Shown piece after piece: positions 11,406-18,883 of a stretch of DNA of 64,000 bases. The translations under genes and the position numbers were made by a program. How positions within the stretch are numbered: position 1 is the stretch's first letter; each line of letters opens with the position of its first letter. This DNA comes from Petunia secreta. Taxonomy: Eukaryota; Streptophyta; Magnoliopsida; Solanales; Solanaceae. The notes beneath the pieces were generated by a model. The model saw only the letters and a list, made by a program, of their open reading frames with translations. It ran no database searches and was not told where the DNA came from. The stretch is taken from NCBI GenBank assembly GCA_029990175.1, contig JARKIP010000005.1, forward strand, positions 32,621,501-32,685,500. Reading direction: 5' to 3'.

Positions 11406-11903
11406 ATGGCAAACGATGGAGATGATCCCATGAAGCACTTTATGGCCACCATTATGGCTAAATTGGAGGATATCACTTTGAGACTTGAGTCCGTCGAGAG
11501 GAACCAAGTAGAGACCGGTGAGAGGAGGACCCCGAGTGTCCAAATTGAATCCGGAGAAGGCACGAGTCATAGCACTCCTCTGACTCCCGGACACTTTGTT
11601 GAGCTAAACAAGAGGTATGAACAAAGCAAAGTTGAAGCTCTACGAGAGCGTGGGTTGGGCAATCCCCAACAAGAGAGCAATCCTCTCAACTTGGGCAATC
11701 CCCAAGGAAATGCTCCATTTCGAAGACCCGTTAGGTTTGTCCCACCTCTTGAGCAAGTTGTTGAGGCTCAAGAAGAGGAGGAAGCCGAGTATGGTGATGA
11801 GGCCTATGGGTATGATGCTCCTTATCAACCTAGGAGGCCAATGAATTGGGGTCGAAATGTGGATAGAGGTAGAGGCCGAGGTCGAGGGCCACCCATGAGA
11901 TGA
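11406..11903 (+). CDS. TE5 truncated Gag N-terminus (165 codons)
   Basis: Opens at ATG 11406 (MANDGDDPMKHFM), the start used by the related TE15. It contains the TPSVQIE motif, two GNPQ repeats, and ends in the RGRGRGRGPP basic stretch with M-R-stop. Compared with TE15, about 1.7 kb (rest of gag, zinc knuckle, protease) has been deleted between two GAGAT words, leaving cccatGAGATgagagg. The stop TGA overlaps the start ATG of the next frame (ATGA, 11900-11903). Whether this 165-residue peptide has a role is unknown. Confidence 0.75.
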   Translation: MANDGDDPMKHFMATIMAKLEDITLRLESVERNQVETGERRTPSVQIESGEGTSHSTPLTPGHFVELNKRYEQSKVEALRERGLGNPQQESNPLNLGNPQGNAPFRRPVRFVPPLEQVVEAQEEEEAEYGDEAYGYDAPYQPRRPMNWGRNVDRGRGRGRGPPMR

Positions 11904-13549
11904 GAGGTGAGGAAGGAAAAATTGAGAGTGAGAGCACCCATTGTTCTAACCCTTCTTTATCTTCTACCTCTTCTTGTGAAAGTTCTTGTGTAGGTACATT
12001 TGAAGACAAGCCATTGGAGCCTCAATGTGAGCTTCATGAAGGGAAAGTTGCATATGACACTTCAAATCTTGTGAGTGATCAAGAAAGTACTACAAATGTA
12101 AGTGTTGCTTCACCTTTTCATGAGCCTACTAGCTACTTGTCTTGTAATGACTCAACACTAGTTGGTGTTTTTGATGCATTTAGTGAGTATACCACTAGTG
12201 AAGAGTCTAGTTGTCAACTTGAGTGTGCTTGTGAAACACTAGTTGAGAGGGATGCTAAGCCACATCATGATGTGAGCTCATGTTTCATTGAACCCCTCCC
12301 TAGTGTAGATTTGATAGTTGACCATGATTGTGACCTTTGCTATGACACACCGCCAACCTTTGACATAGGGAAAGATGAGGTAGTTGACCATTCCCTAATT
12401 GATATGCTTCTATTTGGTGGACCAATGTGTTGTGGTGATGATGGTCTTGTCCTTGGGGAGTCCAAATTGCATGAATTGGACAAGGTTGTTCGTGATGACT
12501 CCTCAAGTGAACCTAGTCTTGATAGCTCGTCTATGTTTTATCATGATAGTGAGATGCATGTTTTTACCAATCCCTTATTTGAAGGCATTCTCACTAGTGG
12601 ATATGACTTGTATCGGACTAGGGTGGGTGGTCAAATGGAAACCCCATGGTGTGAAGGGTTTGACCCCTTAGGCAACCCATTGCTTGAAAATGTGGGTGAG
12701 GTAGATGGTTCTTTGAGTGACCCTACTATTGCTAGTTTGGGCTATGATGAAGAAGAATCCATCATCAACACCTTCCTTGAGAGCTTGACTTTTGAGGAGG
12801 GTTGCCTAATTGATGAACTGGAAGGGAAAGAGGAACCCCTTGGTGTGAGTAGGTATGCTCTAAAGAAGGGGAGTGGAGTGCTTGATCCTACTTGTAGGGT
12901 GGGCTATTTGACTCACTCCACTCCACATGTTGATCACACCTCGAGGATAGGATGGTGTGTTGATCTTGAGCCTAAGGTTCAAGGGGATTTTGGTAGTTTG
13001 ATCTTGCATTTCCCATCTTCCCATGACCCCTTTGCCCATTATCTTGTTGAGTGCATGTTGATTTTAAACCAAGTGCTTATGGTTCTCTTTGGAGACTTGA
13101 TATTTATGATTGTTATTGATGCTTGGTTATATCACAAGAGTGTGTTTTCCACACTTCTTGCACTAACCTACTTTCAAAGTAGGACGTTTGCTTGTTTTTG
13201 CTTGTCGTTGCTTGTAGGTTCTAAGCTCCATGCTAAGGCGGGGAAGATCTTGGAAGAAGCCTATGCCAAAGTGACGATCAAGAAGGACAAAGGAGGAGGT
13301 TCTTGGCCACCCCGAGGAGTTGTTGGAACCATGAGAGACCAAGCCTTGATTTCGAGGACGAAATCTTCTCAAGAAGGGGAGGATGATAAGACCCAAATCG
13401 AGCAACTATCTAAAAACATCATCCAAGGCCAAGGAAGAGCTTATGCATTGGAACGCCATGGAATGAGGAGCATTCGGGATCAATTTCGAAGCGTTTCAAG
13501 GCTGCCTAAGAAGGGGCGGACCGCCTACTCAACTAGGCCGGCCGCCTAG
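11900..13549 (+). CDS. TE5 ORF-X protein (549 aa), with integrase-tail remnant
   Basis: This is the ORF-X family described for TE8 and TE13; no known function recognised. In order: a Ser/Glu-rich N-terminus, PHHDVSS near residue 125, CYDTPPTFDIG, LYRTRV, GYDEEESIINTFLESL, KKGSGV, and a hydrophobic end with IDAWLYHKSVFS near residue 415. After this comes LHAKAGKILEEAYAKV, clearly the C-terminal linker of integrase (compare LHAKAKKNLEEAYAKV in TE12), then ISRTKSSQEGEDD and an LTR-encoded tail. So ORF-X replaces RT-RNase H-integrase core but keeps the end of pol. Start chosen at the ATG overlapping the Gag stop; the true start was probably upstream in a fused frame before the deletion. Confidence 0.8.
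   Translation: MRGEEGKIESESTHCSNPSLSSTSSCESSCVGTFEDKPLEPQCELHEGKVAYDTSNLVSDQESTTNVSVASPFHEPTSYLSCNDSTLVGVFDAFSEYTTSEESSCQLECACETLVERDAKPHHDVSSCFIEPLPSVDLIVDHDCDLCYDTPPTFDIGKDEVVDHSLIDMLLFGGPMCCGDDGLVLGESKLHELDKVVRDDSSSEPSLDSSSMFYHDSEMHVFTNPLFEGILTSGYDLYRTRVGGQMETPWCEGFDPLGNPLLENVGEVDGSLSDPTIASLGYDEEESIINTFLESLTFEEGCLIDELEGKEEPLGVSRYALKKGSGVLDPTCRVGYLTHSTPHVDHTSRIGWCVDLEPKVQGDFGSLILHFPSSHDPFAHYLVECMLILNQVLMVLFGDLIFMIVIDAWLYHKSVFSTLLALTYFQSRTFACFCLSLLVGSKLHAKAGKILEEAYAKVTIKKDKGGGSWPPRGVVGTMRDQALISRTKSSQEGEDDKTQIEQLSKNIIQGQGRAYALERHGMRSIRDQFRSVSRLPKKGRTAYSTRPAA
13371..13383 (+). other. TE5 polypurine tract
   Basis: aagaaggggagga directly before the 3' LTR. The hairpin gatttcgaggacgaaatc lies at 13348-13365. 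Confidence 0.88.
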
Positions 13550-14176
13550 TTTTGATCAGCTCTCTGGATTGTGCTTCAGGCGGACCGCCTCTGCAAGCCC
13601 TTCAGAACAGGCGGACCGCCTACTCCAAGGAGGCTGGCCGCCTGCTCCAACTAGGCTGAGCGCCTACTCCCTGGAAGGCTGGGCGCCTACTCTAAGTAGG
13701 CCGGGCGCCTAGTGCTGAACAAGTTGCGGGAATTGCTAGTTTTTAGCCTATGTAATTTCTATTATGCCCCTATGTGGCTTATGACTTTAGAACTTACTTA
13801 AGGGTATTTTAGGCCTTTCCTTATGTCTTAAATGAGGGCTATAAATACTCCATAGCTTAGCATTTTTTACTAAGTTTAGCTATTATGATGAATGATTGAT
13901 TGTCAATGACAATGTTCAAGAGTGGATTCTCTTTGAATGAAAACCCTTTGAGACGGTTTGAGTTTACTAGTGGATTCTAGTTGAACCCCAAACCACCCCC
14001 GATCATTCTATTTGCGAGTCCCAGGTGTGGCTCGAGGGTAGTTGCATAGTGTAGGTCCTCCTTGACGCCGATACGAGGGTATTATGGAACGAGTTCTCCA
14101 TAGTTACTTCGTAGGGAGTTCGAGTAGTGTCTCGCTCTTTATCTTTATTTCCGCGTTTCGTTTTTTATTCTTATCA
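13384..14176 (+). repeat. TE5 3' LTR (793 bp)
   Basis: Nearly identical to the 5' LTR. TATA box 13840-13847; palindrome array 13513-13710; ends TTATCA followed by target copy TGGTC. Confidence 0.92.
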
Positions 14177-17150
14177 TGGTCACTCTTGATCACAAATTCC
14201 CGAGGCCATAGATAGTGTTGCCAATGGGCTAAAGCTCTCACGAGGGCATACAACTCCTTGTCATACGTGGAGTAATTCAAGGATGCGCCCTTCAACTTCT
14301 CACTAAAGTAGGCAACGGGCTTCCCTTCTTGCATGAGAACACCCCCAATACCTACCCCCGAGGCATCGCATTCTACCTCAAAAGCCTTCCCGAAGTCGGG
14401 CAATTGTAACAATGGGGCGGTACTTAGCCTACCTTTCAATTCTTGGAAAGCCTTTTCTTGCGGCTCTCCCCAAACAAAGGGCTTATCCTTTTTCACCAAC
14501 TCGGTGAGTGGTGCGGCAATGGTGCTAAAGTCTCTAACAAAGCGCCTATAGAAACTAGCTAGGCCATGGAAACTCCTCACATGAGAAACGGTGGTAGGAG
14601 TAGGCCAATCTCTAATGGCTTCAACTTTGGACTCATCAACTTCTACACCATTGGCACTAACAACAAAGCCCAAAAAGACAACCTTTTCAACACAAAAGGC
14701 ACACTTCTTAAAGTTGGCATAGAGCCTTTCGGCTCGTAGCACTTGACTCAAGTGGCCCACATGGTCGTCTATTGACTTGCTATAAATCAATATGTCATCA
14801 AAGTAGACGACCACGAATTTGTTGATGAATGGCTTAAGCACGTGGTTCATTAATCTCATGAAAGTGCTAGGTGCGTTGGAGAGGCCGAAGGGCATCACCA
14901 ACCATTCATATAGACCAAACTTGGTCTTGAATGCGGTTTTCCATTCATCCCCGGGTTTCATCCGGATTTGATGGTAGCCGGACCTAAGGTCTATTTTAGA
15001 AAAGACACTAGAACCACTAAGCTCATCCAACATATCATCCAAACGAGGTATGGGATGTCGATACTTTACCGTGATCTTGTTGACCGCGCGACAATCCACA
15101 CACATCCTCCAAGTGCCATCCTTCTTTGGAACGAGGATCACGGGCACGGCACAAGGACTCAAGCTCTCCCTCACCAAGCCTTTGGTAAGCAACTCATCAA
15201 TTTGCTTTTGTAACTCCCTTGTGTCCTCGGGATTGCTTCTATATGCCGGCTTGTTGGGGATTTGAGATCCCGGGACAAAATCAATTTGATGTTCAATACC
15301 TCTCAAGGGAGGTAGTCCATCCGGCATCTCTTCCGGAAACATGTCCTCGTAGACCTTCAAGACATTGTCAATGGCACTAGGCAAAGGGTTAGGGTTAGAT
15401 AAATAATCACTTTCGGAATTTAAAACCATACCTTTGTTCACTAGGCATATGAGCATCTTGGTGCCATCATTACCTCTCAAAACCTCACCCGGTTGCATCA
15501 TGGCACACATGCGACCGGTGGAAGATGGTGGAGTCTCGGCCAAAGATTTGGCCACTATCGGGGACTTGGCCTTAGCCGCTTCCCTCAACTCTTTCATGCG
15601 CCGATAGTCTTCACTTACTTGTTTCGGGGTCAAAGGTGTAAGTACGAACCTTTTTCCCTCATGTTTCACCGTGTAAGTGTTGGCCCGGCCATCATGAACC
15701 ACTTGTTTGTCGTATTGCCAAGGCCTTCCAAACAAAAGATGGCAAGCTTGCATTGGCACCACGTCAAACATGTGTTCATCTTGATAGTTTCCAATCTTGA
15801 ACCTAACCAAGACTTGCTTCACTACCCTCAATTCCCCACACTCACTTAGCCATTGCAAACGGTAGGGGCTCGGGTGTTTAATGGTAGTCAACTTCAATTG
15901 TGAGACCAAGGATTGGCTCACCACATTTGCACAACTACCCGAGTCAATAATCATGGAACAAACTTGCCCCTTCACTCTACAACGGGCATGGAACAAGTTC
16001 TCCCTTTGCTCATCTTCCCTCTCCTCACTCAACATAGTTCCCAAAATGCGGCGTACCACAAGGAACATATTAGGATCATCCCCCTCCGTCGCTCTCTCTT
16101 CACCCTCTCCCTCAACTTCCTCACTCTCCTCCTCATCATCTCCCTCGGGCTCACTTTCCCCCTCATAGACCAACCCATCATCCATTACAATCATTGTTTT
16201 CCGGGTAGGGCACTCTTTGGCAAAGTGGCCATAGCCCTTGCATTTATGACATTGGAAGGAAGAAGAAGAAGGAGTATTTAAAGTAGTTTTAGAAGTACCT
16301 CCAACCTCTTTGTGGTCGCTCTTCGGGGTAGCCTTCTCAAAAGGCTTCTTTACATCTCGACTCCCACTTGCCCCACTAGCATATGGGCTCTTCCATTCTT
16401 TGGTACGAGTTGAAGGAGTGGTAGTGGTAGTACTCCTATAGCGAGGAGCCTTTTCTTCTTTGAGCCATCTCTCGGCTTCAACCGCGGCATCACAAACATC
16501 TTGTAAGGAGTGAAAGATGTGAAGTCTCAATTGGGATGCAATTACTCAAACCACTTTTGAAACGGATGATAGCTTGTTCCTCATCTTCCGTTTCCATGTC
16601 AAGAGCCATCCGATTTTTCTCGAAGTCGTTGAAATATTCATCAACGGACTTGTAACCTTGTTTCAATTCATAGAGCCTTTTGAGTTGCTCTTGTCGATAC
16701 TTGGGAGTCACATATTTGTTGTTCATTATTTCTTTCAACTCTTCCCAAGTAATGTTCATCCGCAACCCAAGTCGTCTCCTTGATCGCTTCATGGATTCCC
16801 ACCATGTAGATGCATAAGACTCAAATGATGATATAGCATAGGTGGTCTTCTTCTCCTCGGTCATATCATTTGTGTCAAAGACCCGCTCTAGTTGGACCTT
16901 CCATTCAAGAAATGCTTCCGGATCACTAGCCCCTTTGAAAGGAGGGATAGTGATCTTGACACTATTGAGATTAGTGTCACGACCCCCACGGTGTTGTTCC
17001 GGTTGAACCCCATAGTTGTCATCAATATCTTCATATTCCCTTCCCAAGTTCCTTCCCATATAAACTCTTGGTGGTCCTCGACCTCGACCACGACCTCTAT
17101 CTATACCTCGACCTCCATTCATCGCCCTCCTATTTGGATAGGGGACATCA
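14177..17150 (-). pseudogene. TE4 gag-pol, 5' part (gag, protease, RT, RNase H start), disrupted
   Basis: Minus strand, close to TE16. It holds a Gag CA-like domain (STWWES.KR), zinc knuckle CHKCKGYGHFAKEC, protease MIIDSGSCAN, RT with YFDDILIYSK near 14807-14778, and RNase H up to the TE5 insertion. A roughly 5-base loss near 16530 in gag splits the frame (16530 and below versus 16490-17150). A short deletion near 14745 removes codons after DDHVGHLSQVL. At the 5' end gag stops abruptly around YPNRRAMN (17150), where a foreign LTR fragment is joined. The element cannot make a functional polyprotein. Confidence 0.9.
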
Positions 17151-17626
17151 ACGGAGACAAGAAGAAATGTGCTCGGCACTTTCATTAAATTCATCAATCT
17201 TCAAAAACTAGGTATCTTACAATAAAAGGGAACAAGGTTTATATAGGAAACACTAAGGGTAAACTAGTAAAAGGGTCACAGGCGACCAATAGAAATAAGC
17301 CACGCAGGGCTGAGTTAAATTGTGTTCGGCAGACTTTGACTTCGGTAAGCCTTGGCTTCGGTTCTTGATTGTCTGCTCGAACACACTTGTTGCCTTCGGA
17401 CGCTCAATTGTCTTCGAGCTCATTGTCCTCGGTCACTTTGCCTTCGGGCTCAAATCTGAAGATAATGCCTTCGATTCTTGAGCTCGGCCACTCAGCTTCG
17501 GAGCAATTGTTTTCCTTCGGCCAGGCTAAGTGAACATGCACATCGTGCAGCAGCTTGGCTTGGCTTCTTGTCATCGGTCTCCTCGGTGGATCGATCACTT
17601 GATCAGCACGTGGTCGGGCTGCATCA
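17151..17626 (-). mobile_element. TE6: LTR fragment of the TE1 family
   Basis: Matches TE1 from about 254 to 801 and lacks the first 253 bp (U5 and part of R). Minus-strand TATA (TATATAA) occurs near 17240. The end tgcatca at 17626 joins TE7 pol, so the right end is a genuine insertion end. The left end is a rearrangement junction with TE4. A frame at 17637-17404 encodes an LTR tail with RPMTRSQAK. Confidence 0.8.
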
Positions 17627-17979
17627 CCCAAACCCAATCTCCCTTCTTTAATTCCAACTTTTTACGCCCCTTGTTTTTCTTTAAGGCAACCTTTGCATAG
17701 GCCTCCTCGAGGTTCTTCTTCACCTTTGCATGCAATTCGATCAAGGCAGCTGCTCGTCGAGTACCTTCAAAATCAAGAACAGAATCTCGAGGCAATGGGG
17801 TTAAATCAAGTGGAATCAAAGGATTAAAGCCATACACACATTCAAACGGGGTCATGTTGATCATTCTATGCACCGTTCGATTGTATGCAAACTCCATTAT
17901 GGGCAAACGATCAGCCCAGTTTCCAACCTTCCCTTTGGTCATTGCCCGAAGCAAAGATCCCAAGGTTCGGTTAACTACC
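17627..17979 (-). pseudogene. TE7 pol fragment: integrase C-terminal part
   Basis: Minus strand, from VVNRTLGSLLRAM of the integrase core through KKNKGRKKLELKKGDWVW. TE6 truncates it at its 3' side and TE8 splits it from the rest at 17980. CTACC (17975-17979) is the target copy made by TE8. Codon use differs visibly from TE3/TE12 (many TCG/CGA words), so this is a separate lineage. Confidence 0.85.
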
Positions 17980-18781
17980 TGATAAGACCCAAATACGCGG
18001 AAGCAAACTATACGATAATCAAGCGGAAGCAAGTAAAGGATAACAAGAAACAAGATTGGGAAGGCAAGAAAATAGAAGAAAGAATCGAATTCAATTTACT
18101 AACGTTAATTGAATTCCAAAGGGAGAAGGGAAACTTGAACCTTACAATGGAATCTAACTAGATGTCGATCTCCATAGGTTCCAAGTCGAGACATACACGA
18201 GCCTCGGGCTCACACAAGAAGGGCTCGGCCTCTTCAATGTTCTCTCTCAAGATTCTATCTTCAACAATGACTAACTAATGAAATGAAGACTAAGTGTGGC
18301 TTTTATAGTTTTCCACACACCTAAGTGAAATGTCTAAAACACCCCTAAAGTGGGTTTAAACAATACAAGCCTCATAGGGCCAAAATAGGAATTACACATC
18401 AATTCCCGTCCAAAGCTAAGCAAGTAGGCGCCCCTGCCTAGTGGGAGTAGGCGGTCCGCCTACTTCTCCATGCTGTGGAGTAGGCGGCCCAAGCTCCTGC
18501 AGAGGCGGTCCGCCCCTTTTCCAGGCGCCCCAAAATCCAGAGGCCTCAACTTCACTAGGCGGTCCGCCCCTTTGACTAGGCGGTCCGCCCCTTCCTGGGG
18601 GTCCTTGGAATGGCTCAAAATGTGTCCCCCGAGCCTTCTCTTTGGTGCCTACGTGCTCCTCCTTCCTTGGCGCTCCAATGCATGATCTTCAAGATGTTTC
18701 TGGAGCCCTTGACTTGTGTCCTTTGTGCTCTTCAAGCTTGGTTCTTGATGGTTGTCGTTTAGGCCAATTTGGGTCTTATCA
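17980..18781 (-). repeat. TE8 3' LTR (802 bp)
   Basis: TGATAAGACCC to GGTCTTATCA. Minus-strand TATA (TATAAAA) at 18307-18301. U3 palindromes (AGGCGGTCCGCC, AGGCGCCCC types) at 18425-18590. Confidence 0.92.
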
Positions 18782-18794
18782 TCCTCCCCTTCTT
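18782..18794 (-). other. TE8 polypurine tract
   Basis: Minus-strand AAGAAGGGGAGGA abuts the 3' LTR. The hairpin gatttcgtcctcgaaatc is at 18800-18817, outside any reading frame here. Confidence 0.88.
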
Positions 18795-18883
18795 GAAAGG
18801 ATTTCGTCCTCGAAATCGAACCATCAAATCCTACAATCAAAACAAAGCACAACCAAAATTTCCTACTTCACAAGTAGGTTAGC

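Larger units (their letters stand above)
9486..14176 (+). mobile_element. TE5: complete non-autonomous LTR element carrying ORF-X
   Basis: 4,691 bp, flanked by the 5-bp duplication TGGTC (9481-9485, 14177-14181) inside TE4 RNase H. The 793-bp LTRs differ by about two substitutions by eye (near 9949/13839 and in the terminal t-run), so the insertion is young. It has an iMet primer site and polypurine tract but no RT, RNase H or integrase core. Mobilisation must have been in trans. Its palindromes match those of the autonomous-type TE3. Confidence 0.93.
7285..17150 (-). mobile_element. TE4: Ty3/gypsy element of the TE16 family, interrupted by TE5
   Basis: On the minus strand this holds most of gag, all of pol and the 3' LTR (8033-7285). 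TE5 is inserted in RNase H with target duplication TGGTC (9481-9485 and 14177-14181). The gag start, leader and 5' LTR are absent at 17150, where sequence changes abruptly to an unrelated LTR fragment. The 5' LTR appears instead at 45988-46706 in opposite orientation. LTR class: GCGATCGC palindromes. Confidence 0.87.

Noticed and set aside
12300..12506. Possible host gene captured in TE5
   Set aside because: The frames there are either ORF-X itself or its antisense; no intron-exon structure or host protein recognised. A host origin of ORF-X stays open but is unsupported by sequence alone.
18470..18685. Open frames of 60-110 codons inside LTRs
   Set aside because: They arise from GC-rich palindromes and are opposite-strand or shadow frames, apart from the pol tail. 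Identical copies in paired LTRs reflect LTR identity, not genes.
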